Assembly: GCA_016223045.1 (NCBI GenBank)
Contig: JACRPT010000030.1
Coordinates: 1 to 47,988, forward strand
Origin: Candidatus Eiseniibacteriota bacterium
GTDB taxonomy: Bacteria; Eisenbacteria; RBG-16-71-46
Direction of reading: 5' to 3'
Length of the DNA: 47,988 nt
Made by a program: the position numbers and the translations under genes. Within the stretch, counting starts at the first letter, position 1, and every line of letters begins with the position of its first letter. Below, one piece after another: positions 38,641 to 47,988 of this stretch. Under the pieces are notes generated by a model. That model was not told where the DNA came from, did not search any database, and was given only the letters and a program-made list of their open reading frames with translations.

Positions 38641-39963
38641 ATGCGACCGCGCGCCAGACTGGGGATGCTGCTCGCGGCGGTGGGGGCCACGGCCCTCGGC
38701 GCCGGGATCGCGCATGCGGACGCGGGCGGCCAGATGGCGGAGGTCCTGCCCATCCTCGAGGCGCTGGTGCTGGTGCTGCTCGGCGCGCGGCTCGGCGGCG
38801 CGCTGTTCGAGCGCTTCGGCCAGCCCGCGGTGCTGGGCGAGCTGGTGGCGGGGATCGTGATCGGCAATCTCGGGCTCGCGGGCTGGCACGGGCTCGATGG
38901 GATGCGCGCGCTGCCGGCGCTCGACCTGCTCGCCGAGATCGGAGTGCTGTTCCTGCTGTTCGAGGTCGGCCTCAAGTCCGACGTGCGCTCGATGATGGCG
39001 GTGGGCGGCTCCTCGTTCCTGGTCGCCACCCTCGGCGTGATCGCCCCGATCGGGCTCGGCTACCTGGCCTCGTCGTCGTTCTTCCCGTCGCACCATCCGC
39101 TCACCCACTGGTTCGTGGGGGCGACGCTGTGCGCCACCAGCGTGGGCATCACCGCGCGCGTGCTCTCCGACCTCGGCCGCGTGTCGAGCCCCGAGGGCCG
39201 CATCGTGCTCGGCGCCGCGGTGATCGACGACGTCATGGGGCTGCTGGTGCTGGCGGTGGTGACCGGCGTCATCGCGGCCGCCGACCGCGGGGTGGCGTTC
39301 GCGCCCGCGTCGCTGCTGTGGATCGTCGGGAAGTCCGTGCTGTTCCTGGGTGCAGCGCTGCTTGCGGGCGGCTGGCTCTCGCGCCACGCGTTCCGCATCG
39401 CCGCCAGGCTGCCGGGCGAGGGACTGCTGCTCTCGCTCGCGCTCGCGTTCTGCTTCGCGCTCGCGTGGCTCGCCGGGCGCGCCGGGCTCGCGCCCATCGT
39501 AGGCGCGTTCGCGGCCGGGCTGATCGTGGACGAGGCGCACTACCGCGAGCTGCGCACCCGCGACTCCGCCGACCGCTCGGTCGAGCAGCTGCTCCAGCCG
39601 CTCATGACCTTCCTGGTGCCGGTGTTCTTCGTCCTGATGGGGATGCGCGTGGACCTGGCGGTGTTCGGCGCGCCCGGCGTGATCGGCTTCGCCGCGGCGC
39701 TGTGCGTGGTCGCGGTGGTGAGCAAGCAGGCGTGCTCGCTGGGCGTGCTCGAGCGCGGCGTGGACCGGCTGGCGGTGGGGCTCGGCATGATCCCGCGCGG
39801 CGAGGTGGGACTCATCTTCGCCGGCATCGGCGCCACGCTCGCGATCAAGGGCGAGCGCGTGGTGGACCCGGTGGTGTTCTCGGCGGTGGTGGTGATGGTC
39901 GCGGCCACCACGCTCATCACGCCGCCGCTGCTGACGTGGCGGATGCGGCGCCGGCAAGCCTGA
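38641..39963 (+). CDS. CPA2-family (KefB-like) cation:proton antiporter
   Basis: GQPAVLGELVAGIVIGNLGL, EIGVLFLLFEVGL, ATLCATSVGITARVL, GLGMIPRGEVGLIFAGIG. Confidence 0.9.
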   Translation: MRPRARLGMLLAAVGATALGAGIAHADAGGQMAEVLPILEALVLVLLGARLGGALFERFGQPAVLGELVAGIVIGNLGLAGWHGLDGMRALPALDLLAEIGVLFLLFEVGLKSDVRSMMAVGGSSFLVATLGVIAPIGLGYLASSSFFPSHHPLTHWFVGATLCATSVGITARVLSDLGRVSSPEGRIVLGAAVIDDVMGLLVLAVVTGVIAAADRGVAFAPASLLWIVGKSVLFLGAALLAGGWLSRHAFRIAARLPGEGLLLSLALAFCFALAWLAGRAGLAPIVGAFAAGLIVDEAHYRELRTRDSADRSVEQLLQPLMTFLVPVFFVLMGMRVDLAVFGAPGVIGFAAALCVVAVVSKQACSLGVLERGVDRLAVGLGMIPRGEVGLIFAGIGATLAIKGERVVDPVVFSAVVVMVAATTLITPPLLTWRMRRRQA

Positions 39964-40171
39964 CGGGACCGCGCCGGGCTCGCGAGCGGCCGCCGAGTCC
40001 ACGCGCCTCGCGCAGGAAGCGCTGACCGCCGCCCCGCGCTGGTGGGCCGAAAGCGCGCGCTGGTCGCGGCCGCGCTGCTCGTGCGTCGAGCGACCTTGCG
40101 CCCTTCCCGGGGCGGACCTAACGTCCGCGCTTTCCCGCGCCGCCGCCGTTCCCCATCGCAGGAGTTCCTCG

Positions 40172-43100
40172 ATGCCCCACGTTCCCACGCTCCGCCGCGC
40201 GTTCCTCTTCGTCGCCCTCGTGCCGGTCCTGGGCGTGGCGCCCGCGGCGCCCGCGTCCGCCGCGACGCCGCGGGTGCACGCCATCGTCGGCGCGCGCATC
40301 GTGGTCGCGCCGGGGCAGGTGATCCCGCGTGGCACCATCGTCGTGCGCGACGGGCTGATCGTCGCGGTGGGCGCAGACGTGGCGGTGCCGGCCGACGCGC
40401 GGGTGTGGCCGGGCGACAGCCTCACCGTTTATCCGGGGCTCCTGGACGCGTTCGTGATGCCGGCGGAGGCTCCGGGCGCCCCCGGCGCGACGCCGTTCGG
40501 ACCGGGCCCGCGGCCGGGCGGAGCGCCCGCGCCATCCGCGCCCCAGCCGCCGCGCGGCGCGGCGCACGAGCTGGCCACGGTGCGGCCGGAAGCCCGCGTC
40601 GTCGAATCGCTGCCGCTGCCGCGGGATCAGATCGAGCCGCTGCGCGCCGCCGGCTTCGCGGCCGCGCAGGTCGCGCCGCGGCGCGGCATCGTGCGCGGGC
40701 AGAGCGCGGTGGTCGGCCTGGGCGACGGCGCGCCCAACGCGAACGTGGTCAGGGCCGACGCCGCGCAGGTCGTCGCGCTCGAGCCGGCCACCGACGGCTA
40801 CCCGGGCTCGCTGATGGGCGCGATCGCGGTGGTGCGCCAGGCGCTGCTCGACGCGAGGTGGTACCGCGAGGCGCACACGCTCTACGCGAAGAACCCGCAG
40901 GCGGCGGAGCGGCCGGTGGAGAACCTGTCGTGGGAGGCGCTGGCGCCCGTGGTCGCGGGATCACAGCCCGCACTGTTCGTGGCCGACGAGATGCTGGAGG
41001 TGCTGCGCGCGGCCGCGGTCGCCAGCGAGGCCGGGATCGTGGCGCAGGTGGTGGGGGCGGGCGACGAGTACAAGCGCGCGCGGGAGATCGCCGCGACCGG
41101 CGTGGCGCTGGTGGTGCCGGTCGCGTTCCCTGACCCGCCCGACGTGACGGACCCCGCCGACGCGCTCGAGGTCTCGACCGAGGAGCTGCGCCACTGGGAC
41201 GAGGCGGCCGGCAACCCGGCGGCGCTGGCGCGCGCCGGCGTCACGTTCGCGCTCACCGCGAACGGGCTCAAGGACCCGAAGAGCTTCCGCACGAACGTGG
41301 CGAAGGCGATCGGTCGCGGCCTCGCGCCCGAGCAGGCGCTGGCCGCGGTCACGACCGTGCCGGCGAAGCTGCTGGGCCTTTCCGACCGGCTCGGCACGCT
41401 CGCGCCCGGGAAGAACGCGAACCTCACCGTGACCCGCGGCGAGCTGTTCTCCGAGAAGGGGAAGGTGCGCGAAGTGTGGGTGGACGGGAACCGCTACGAG
41501 GTCGAGAAGCCGGACGAGACCGCGAAGGGCGACTGGAAGATCTGGTGGGGCGAGAGCGCGCACGCGCTCTCGGTCACCGTGGACCGGGACACGACGGTGA
41601 AGCTGGTGGTGGGTGCCGACACGCTCCGGGCGACCGGCGTCACGCTGGAGGGCGCGCGGCTGCGCTTCACGGTGCGGCGCGGGAGCGAGCCGCCCGAGCG
41701 CTTCGACCTCGCGGCGAAGGAGGACCGGCTCGCGGGCACGCTCTCGGTAGAAGGCGCGGGCGCGCACGCCGTGACCGGGGCGCGCGTCCCCGAGGCCGCG
41801 AAGTCCGCGAAGCAGGACCAGCCCGTGCCGGTGCCGGCGGTGATGGGGAACACCGAGGCCTGGCGCGCCGCGCCGCCCGCCGCGCCGGGCACGGTGCTGG
41901 TGAAGAACGCGACGATCTGGACCGCGGGCCCGCAGGGCACGCTCCAGAACGCGGATCTGCTGGTGAAGGACGGGAGGATCGCCGCGCTGGGCCGCAGCCT
42001 GGTGGCGCCGAAGGGCGCGCTGGTGGTGGACGGCACGGGCCGGCACGTGTCGCCCGGCATCGTTGATTGCCACAACCACTGGGCGATCCTGGGCAACGTC
42101 AACGAGTGCACCAACAGCGTGACCGCCGAGGTGCGTATCGAGGACGTCATCAACTCGGAGAGCATCAACATCTACCGCGAGCTGGCGGGCGGCGTGACCA
42201 TGACCCACCTGCTCCACGGTTCGTGCAACGCCATCGGCGGGCAGTGCGCGGTGGTCAAGCTCAAGTGGGGCGAGCCCCCCGACCGCCTGCGGTTCGCCCC
42301 CGCGCCGGGCACCATCAAGTTCGCGCTCGGCGAGAACCCCAAGCAGTCGAACTTCGGCGCGCGCGACCCGTTCGGCGGCGGGCGCTACCCGCAGACCCGC
42401 GGCGGGGTGGAACAGGTGATCCGCGACGCCTTCACCCGTGCGCGCGACTACCGCGAGGCGTGGGCCGAGTGGAAGGCGAAGCGGCGCCCGGTGCCGCCGC
42501 GGCGCGACCTCCAGCTCGACGCGCTCGCCGAGGTGCTGGAGGGGAAGCGTTTCGTCCACCCGCACTCCTACCGGCAGGACGAGATCCTCATGCTCATGCG
42601 GGTGGCCGAGGAGTTCGGCTTCCGCATCGCCACGTTCCAGCACGTGCTCGAGGGCTACAAGGTGGCCGACGAGATGGCCGCGCACGGCGCCGGCGGCAGC
42701 ACGTTCAGCGACTGGTGGGCCTACAAGTTCGAGGTCCTGGACGCGATCCCCTGGAACGGCTACCTGATGTGGGACCGCGGGGTGACCGTCTCCTACAACT
42801 CGGACGACGCCGAGCTGGCCCGCCGGCTCAACACCGAAGCCGCGAAGGCGGTGAAGTACGGCGGCGTGCCGCCCGCTGAGGCCATCAAGTTCGTCACGCT
42901 GAACCCGGCCCGGCAGCTCCACATCGCCGACCGCGTGGGCTCGCTCGAGCCGGGCAAGGACGCCGACTTCGCGATCTGGAGCGGCTCGCCGCTCTCGCCC
43001 TTCTCGCGCTGCGAGCAGACCTGGGTCGAGGGTCGGAAGTACTTCGACCGCGACGCCGACCTGGCCGGCCGCGAGGCGCTGGCGAAGGAGCGCGATGCGC

Positions 43101-43288
43101 TGGTCGCGAAGGCGCGCGCCGCGAAGAAGGAGGGCGGCGGCGGAGCGACGGCGGCGCGGGCCTGGCCGCCGCGCTACCTGGAGGAGACCGACATGAGCGG
43201 CAACGCGTGCGGCACGCACGGCGACGAGCACGCGTTCCTGTCCGAGACCGCGCGCCGCGCGCTCCAGAACGCGGGAGGCGGGCGATGA
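40172..43288 (+). CDS. Secreted two-domain amidohydrolase (N-terminal domain lacks HxH, C-terminal domain has it)
   Basis: N-terminal YPGLLDAFVMP lacks HxH; C-terminal SPGIVDCHNHWA; C-terminal LNPARQLHIADRVGSLEPGKDADFAIWSG. Confidence 0.85.
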   Translation: MPHVPTLRRAFLFVALVPVLGVAPAAPASAATPRVHAIVGARIVVAPGQVIPRGTIVVRDGLIVAVGADVAVPADARVWPGDSLTVYPGLLDAFVMPAEAPGAPGATPFGPGPRPGGAPAPSAPQPPRGAAHELATVRPEARVVESLPLPRDQIEPLRAAGFAAAQVAPRRGIVRGQSAVVGLGDGAPNANVVRADAAQVVALEPATDGYPGSLMGAIAVVRQALLDARWYREAHTLYAKNPQAAERPVENLSWEALAPVVAGSQPALFVADEMLEVLRAAAVASEAGIVAQVVGAGDEYKRAREIAATGVALVVPVAFPDPPDVTDPADALEVSTEELRHWDEAAGNPAALARAGVTFALTANGLKDPKSFRTNVAKAIGRGLAPEQALAAVTTVPAKLLGLSDRLGTLAPGKNANLTVTRGELFSEKGKVREVWVDGNRYEVEKPDETAKGDWKIWWGESAHALSVTVDRDTTVKLVVGADTLRATGVTLEGARLRFTVRRGSEPPERFDLAAKEDRLAGTLSVEGAGAHAVTGARVPEAAKSAKQDQPVPVPAVMGNTEAWRAAPPAAPGTVLVKNATIWTAGPQGTLQNADLLVKDGRIAALGRSLVAPKGALVVDGTGRHVSPGIVDCHNHWAILGNVNECTNSVTAEVRIEDVINSESINIYRELAGGVTMTHLLHGSCNAIGGQCAVVKLKWGEPPDRLRFAPAPGTIKFALGENPKQSNFGARDPFGGGRYPQTRGGVEQVIRDAFTRARDYREAWAEWKAKRRPVPPRRDLQLDALAEVLEGKRFVHPHSYRQDEILMLMRVAEEFGFRIATFQHVLEGYKVADEMAAHGAGGSTFSDWWAYKFEVLDAIPWNGYLMWDRGVTVSYNSDDAELARRLNTEAAKAVKYGGVPPAEAIKFVTLNPARQLHIADRVGSLEPGKDADFAIWSGSPLSPFSRCEQTWVEGRKYFDRDADLAGREALAKERDALVAKARAAKKEGGGGATAARAWPPRYLEETDMSGNACGTHGDEHAFLSETARRALQNAGGGR

Positions 43289-44595
43289 TCCGGCGCGCGC
43301 TGCTCTGCCTGCTCGCGGCCGCGCTGCCCGCGGCCGCCGCGCGGGCCGAATCCCTCGCGCTCACCGGCGCCACGGTGCACACGGTGAGCGGGCCGGTGCT
43401 GGAGAACGCCACCATCGTCATCGAGGAGGGCAGGATCGCGGCGGTCGGCGCCGACCTCACGCCGGTGCCGAACACCCGCGTGGTGTCGTGCGCCGGCAAA
43501 CACATCTACCCGGGGCTGGTCTCGGCGAACACCGTGCTCGGGCTCACCGAGGTCGCGAGCGTCGCGGGCACCAACGACTTCTCCGAGACCGGCACCACCA
43601 ACCCCAACATCCGCGCCGAGATCGGCATCAACCCGGAGAGCGACCTGCTCCCGGTGGCGCGCGTGAACGGCATCACCACCGCGCTGGTGGTGCCGCGCGG
43701 CGGGGCCATCAGCGGCACCTCCGCGCTCGTCCACCTGGACGGCTGGACCTTCGAGGACATGACGGTCCGCGCGCCGATCGGCCTGCACGTGCAGTGGCCG
43801 AACCTGACGCCGGTGCGGGGCTGGTTCGAGGTCCGCAGCGACGAGGAGCAGAAGAAGGCCCGCGACCAGGCGCTCGCGGGCATCCGGCAGGCGTTCGACG
43901 ACGCGCGCGCCTACTGGACCGCGCGCGCCGCCGAGGGGAAGGCGGGCATCCCACGCCACGACCGCGACGTGAAGTGGGACGCGATGGGACGGGCGCTGCG
44001 CGGCGAGATCCCGGTGTTCTTCCACGCCGCCGCGCTCAACCAGATCAAGGCGGCGCTCCGGTTCGCGGACGAGCAGAAGCTCACGAACGTCGTGCTGGTG
44101 GGTGGCGGTGACGCCTGGCGCGTGGCCGACGAGCTGAAGGCCCGCAACATCGCGGTGGTCGCCGGACCCACGCTGGCGCTGCCGCGCCGCGGCTACGAGC
44201 CTTACGACGAGGCGTTCACCGGGCCGGCGAAGCTGTGGCAGGCCGGCGTGCGGTTCTGCATCGGCGACGGCGGCTCGCCGTTCGGCGCGATGAACGCGAG
44301 GAACCTGGCCTACCACGCCGCCATGGCCGCGGCGTTCGGGCTGCCGCGGGACGAGGCCCTGAAGAGCGTGACGCTGTACCCCGCGCAGATCCTGGGCGTG
44401 GCGGACATGGTGGGCTCGATCGAGTCGGGCAAGCTCGCCGACCTGATCGTGACCGACGGCGACCCGCTCGAGATCACCACCCGCGTCGAGCAGGTCTGGA
44501 GCGCCGGCCGCCCGGTCTCGATGGAGACGCGGCAGACCGGGCTGTTCCGCAAGTACGACGCGAGGCCGCGCGGGGCGCAGGCGCGGGGGAGGTAG
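43285..44595 (+). CDS. Secreted amidohydrolase-fold protein lacking the canonical HxH motif
   Basis: IYPGLVSANTVLGLTEVAS; C-terminal ILGVADMVGSIESGKLADLIVTDGDPLE; ATGA overlap with previous gene. Confidence 0.85.
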   Translation: MIRRALLCLLAAALPAAAARAESLALTGATVHTVSGPVLENATIVIEEGRIAAVGADLTPVPNTRVVSCAGKHIYPGLVSANTVLGLTEVASVAGTNDFSETGTTNPNIRAEIGINPESDLLPVARVNGITTALVVPRGGAISGTSALVHLDGWTFEDMTVRAPIGLHVQWPNLTPVRGWFEVRSDEEQKKARDQALAGIRQAFDDARAYWTARAAEGKAGIPRHDRDVKWDAMGRALRGEIPVFFHAAALNQIKAALRFADEQKLTNVVLVGGGDAWRVADELKARNIAVVAGPTLALPRRGYEPYDEAFTGPAKLWQAGVRFCIGDGGSPFGAMNARNLAYHAAMAAAFGLPRDEALKSVTLYPAQILGVADMVGSIESGKLADLIVTDGDPLEITTRVEQVWSAGRPVSMETRQTGLFRKYDARPRGAQARGR

Positions 44596-45453
44596 GCCGC
44601 GGGGTCCGGCAAGCCCGACCCCGAAGGCGTTGCGGCCGCGCGGCGGTACTTGCGCGGCCGGGAGGCGAGCGCCTACTTAGCGCGAGCGGTCCGGGGCCAT
44701 AGCCCGGGCCGTTTCGCGTTGCAGGCGACGCTCGGCGGAAATCAACCCGCCGGAGCCGACGGCATTGCCTTCGCCGAGGGCTGGATGCACGCGATCGGTC
44801 TCGTAGCCACGAGGGGCGCGTCGTGAGAGGAATCCGGCCGTTTCGGAGTCCTGATCCTCTGCTCCAACCCCCACTGTGGCCAGTGGCCCCGAAAGTCGTC
44901 GAGGAAGCGCGAGGAGAGCGGGTCGGGCGCGCAGGGATTGCTGTCGAGCACTGGCACGTCCTCACGGCCTGCGCTCCCGGGTCCCGGGACCCCTCGCGGG
45001 GGAGAGCCTACCGCCGGCCGACCCCGGAGTGAACGTCCTCTCTCCAGCTCTCGGTCCGAGGCCGCCGACCGGCCATCCGCGGGGCAGAGCCGATGTCGTC
45101 AAGGCCAGGATCGGTGCCAAGTCAGGGGGACCGTTGGCACCGCCTGCCCGCCACTCGCCCCGTACGCACCGAGGGAGACGAAGGGATTATATCTCTGTCG
45201 GGGACCTCGGGTGTTCTACTTCCCCGGTCACCGGCATCGCAGCGATGCATCGGGGATGCCGCATGTCCGACCGCAGATCCAACCCTCGCCATGCTCCGCC
45301 GCACCCATCCTTCCCCGCGGCGACTACCCGGTCGTGTCTTGAGGCAGCTATCGGTCGCCCATAGCAGCTCCACGCGGCGGGCGATCCGTGCGTGGTGTTC
45401 AGTCCGGCAGTGCACTCCGGCGCGCAGGGAAGCGCCCGACAAGGAGGCCGAGC

Positions 45454-46197
45454 ATGAGAGCCCCACTTCCGTTGATGGTTCTTCTGGTTGGAACGGTGAC
45501 CCTGGCGGCGGAAGCCACGGCAGCGGGCGTCAACTTCTCCTGGGACGCTTGCACCGCAGAAGGTGGGGTGCAGAGCAAGACGTTCGCCTGTAACACGAAT
45601 GCCGGTTCCCGGGCGGCGTGGGGCTCGTTCATGGTCGCCGCGGACCAGGACAGCTTCGTCGGGGTCGAGATCATCGTCGCTGTGCAGGCCCAGAGCGACA
45701 CGCTCCCCGACTGGTGGCAGTTCTTCAACTCCGGGGCCTGTCGCCAGACCGCGCTCTCGACATCCTTCGACTTCACCTCCGCTCCCGGGACCGCCTGCAC
45801 CGATCCATGGTTCGGCCAGGCCGCTGGTGGCCTGGCCGCATATCACACGATCAACACCGTGCCGCCGGTGCCGAGCGGGCTGGCCAATGCCGCCGAGATC
45901 AAGATCGGTGCCGCCGTGGCGAACCCGCTCACCCTCTCAGCCGGCACGGAGTACTACTGCTTCAGGCTGGGCATCACCAACGTGAAGACGGTCGGTAGCG
46001 GCGCCTGTTCCGGGTGCGATGTGCCGGTCTGCCTCACGCTCTCGCAGGTCAAGGTGGCGCAGGTTGGCGGGACGTCCGAGTACCTGACGAACCCGATCGC
46101 GTCCAACGTCGTGCTCTGGCAGACGGACACTCCCTGCAGCGGTGCGAGCGCACCCCAGAACGTCACCTGGGGGCAAATTCGGAGCATCCTCCGATGA
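45454..46197 (+). CDS. Secreted protein of unknown function
   Basis: RBS aaggagg; signal peptide MRAPLPLMVLLVGTVTLAAEATA; FSWDACTAEGGVQSKTFACNTNAGSRAAWGSFM. Confidence 0.75.
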   Translation: MRAPLPLMVLLVGTVTLAAEATAAGVNFSWDACTAEGGVQSKTFACNTNAGSRAAWGSFMVAADQDSFVGVEIIVAVQAQSDTLPDWWQFFNSGACRQTALSTSFDFTSAPGTACTDPWFGQAAGGLAAYHTINTVPPVPSGLANAAEIKIGAAVANPLTLSAGTEYYCFRLGITNVKTVGSGACSGCDVPVCLTLSQVKVAQVGGTSEYLTNPIASNVVLWQTDTPCSGASAPQNVTWGQIRSILR

Positions 46198-46274
46198 GCG
46201 CCCTCGACCTCTTCACTCCGCCCGCGGCTGAGTGCCGCACACGAGTTGTCTCATCTGCCTCGTGGAGGCCACAG

Positions 46275-47915
46275 ATGACCCGCACGATCTGGGCGCTCAT
46301 CCTCTCCTTCTTCCTGCTTCCCGAGACCGCGCAAGCAGTGCAACTCACGTGGGCCTCAGGGAGGTCGAACTTGAAGTTCACGTCGGCTCGCCTGTGCACC
46401 CTCATGGTGCAGACCGGTGCCGCCGAGCCGCTTCCGTCGGAATGGCACCTCCTCTGGGTGGCCAAGAGCACGGCTGGCCAGGCGTTCGGCGTCCTCTCCG
46501 AACCGGCGGCCGTGGCCGACACGGCCCGCATCCGCAGCCTAGCCCTACCGAGCGGGCCAGTCGAAGGTGAGTCGAACCAGTCCACGGCCGATCTGTACGT
46601 CAGCGGCCCGAGTGCTCCGCATGTCGCTCGCTACGTTCTGGATGTCTCGGCCGGCGCAGTCGTCAAGTTCGATCTCGTGGCGTACAGAGCCACCGGCACG
46701 AACTCGTTTGACGTCCTCCGCTCGCCTCAGGCAACCCTCAACGGCGGATTGGCTGCCGCCTATCCGCCGTCCTTGCTCCATGTCTTGTCCACGCACGACG
46801 GCCCGGACCTCCTGATTCGTGCGGCTGGTACGGGTCTGGGTGGGGTGCGCTCTGCCCGGCTCACGGGAGCAGATACTTCCTGGAGCGTGTCGCTGACGAT
46901 TCTCAAGCAGACGGATACGACTCTCGTGGCGACCGCCTCGGTCGCGGCGAGATTGCCCGCCTGCCAGCTGGAAGTGTTCACGCCGGAAGACCAAGCCGCT
47001 ACGGCGTCGCTGCCGGCCGATGGCCTCATGGCACCACTGAGCGCGCCGGCATATTCGTCGTATCTCGACCTGAGCGGATACATCCGCCCGAAGGACTTTG
47101 CGTTCTTCTACGACGGGATGGGGAAGTTCCATCTCATCTACATCCGACACAACACGCAGCTGAGTGACTGCACTCAACCCGATCTGAACGAAAAGAGCTT
47201 CGCGCACGTCTCTGGCGACATCCTAAGCTGGTCGAGCCAGGGCTCGTCCTTCAGGGTTAGCGCGCACGGCTGGGACAAGCTCCACGTGTGGGCGCCGACC
47301 ATCGTCCAGAACGGCAGCGACTACTTCGTGTTCTACACCGGCGTAGATTCCATCGGCGACCAGCGGATCGGCTATGCCAAGACAACCGACCTCAACACCC
47401 CGATGAGCACGTGGACGCGGTACACGACGTGGGTGTTCGGCGCCGACAGCACATTCAACCACTGGGCGCTGAACTCCCATCCCCAGGCGTGTCGCGACCC
47501 GTACGTGGTCAAGGACCCGACTGACGCGACGCGATGGCTGATGTACTACACGGCCATCCCGAGTTCGGAGCCGACGTGGCAATCCGTCGGGGTAGCCCGT
47601 TCGTTTCCGAATAGCCTGACGCGGTGGCAAGACATCGGGCCGCTGTATATGTCCGACTACCGCTGGGACTTCAGTCTCAAGACCGAGTCGCCGCATCTGA
47701 TTCCGCACGTCAACGCCGACGCCAGCACCTCGTGGTATGTCTTCTTTACGTCGGACTTCTCGATCATGTGGGCGCGGAACGAATACAGCCCGTACGATAC
47801 GGCCCAGGTCTACTCAGCGACGCGTTGGGATCAGGTCAGCAAGCGACGAGTCAAGCCCATTCTTAGTTGGCAAACGAGGCGGCTCATGTTGAACATTCAT
47901 GCGGCCTTCTGCTGA
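46275..47915 (+). CDS. Secreted five-bladed beta-propeller (GH43/GH32-like) protein, C-terminus apparently truncated
   Basis: Signal peptide MTRTIWALILSFFLLPETAQA; IRPKDFAFFYDGMGKFHLIYIRH, HVWAPTIVQNGSDYFVFYTG, CRDPYVVKDPTDATRWLMYYTA; abrupt terminal SKRRVKPILSWQTRRLMLNIHAAFC. Confidence 0.6.
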   Translation: MTRTIWALILSFFLLPETAQAVQLTWASGRSNLKFTSARLCTLMVQTGAAEPLPSEWHLLWVAKSTAGQAFGVLSEPAAVADTARIRSLALPSGPVEGESNQSTADLYVSGPSAPHVARYVLDVSAGAVVKFDLVAYRATGTNSFDVLRSPQATLNGGLAAAYPPSLLHVLSTHDGPDLLIRAAGTGLGGVRSARLTGADTSWSVSLTILKQTDTTLVATASVAARLPACQLEVFTPEDQAATASLPADGLMAPLSAPAYSSYLDLSGYIRPKDFAFFYDGMGKFHLIYIRHNTQLSDCTQPDLNEKSFAHVSGDILSWSSQGSSFRVSAHGWDKLHVWAPTIVQNGSDYFVFYTGVDSIGDQRIGYAKTTDLNTPMSTWTRYTTWVFGADSTFNHWALNSHPQACRDPYVVKDPTDATRWLMYYTAIPSSEPTWQSVGVARSFPNSLTRWQDIGPLYMSDYRWDFSLKTESPHLIPHVNADASTSWYVFFTSDFSIMWARNEYSPYDTAQVYSATRWDQVSKRRVKPILSWQTRRLMLNIHAAFC

Positions 47916-47986
47916 CGAACGGTCTCGGCCTTGATCTTCAGCATGCGAGCGAGCGCGGCCTCGAGCTTGGGCAGATGCTGGTAGCC
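47897..47986 (-). CDS. 3' end of an ORF entering from the right edge (possible mobile-element gene)
   Basis: Reverse strand reads GYQHLPKLEAALARMLKIKAETVRQQKAA-stop with coding-like character; overlaps the tail of the GH43-like ORF. Confidence 0.4.
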   Translation of the reverse strand, partial: GYQHLPKLEAALARMLKIKAETVRQQKAA

Positions 47987-47988
47987 CC

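Noticed and set aside
44600-45450. Small ORFs and possible tRNA/att remnant in the long noncoding region
   Set aside because: No TPsiC-arm or tRNA-like sequence recognised; ORFs are short, overlapping and without motifs.

Overview
High-GC bacterial chromosome segment. FlgD-like C-terminal sorting domains, a PEP-CTERM protein and TolB-like lipoproteins suggest an Eisenbacteria/FCB-like lineage (inference only). The left part (about 0-18 kb) holds a glycosyltransferase with TPRs, tandem secreted endonuclease/exonuclease/phosphatase-fold proteins, a tandem HD-GYP protein, an S4 protein, a CaxA-type antiporter, a B12-dependent ribonucleotide reductase and two tandem TolB-like lipoproteins. The centre (about 18.0-38.3 kb) is a dense electron-transfer locus. 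It contains a fused monoheme cytochrome-porin (Cyc2-like), two inverted Rieske / cytochrome b / nine-heme cytochrome modules, 13-heme and 19-heme cytochromes fused to b-type membrane domains, a c554-like tetraheme protein, an octaheme protein, an 18-heme NapC/NirT-type protein, and an NrfD plus four-cluster FeS pair with no catalytic subunit nearby. I count 81 CXXCH motifs in 8 genes. The most unusual signal is in the second cytochrome b. An almost ungapped alignment to its paralog shows both heme bH ligands replaced (His to Arg and His to Thr), a PPWY Qo motif instead of PEWY, and an in-frame amber codon before its last hydrophobic segment. The right part has a KefB-like antiporter, an amidohydrolase operon with degenerate domains, and a compositionally different end with a GH43-like protein that looks truncated at a possible mobile-element boundary.
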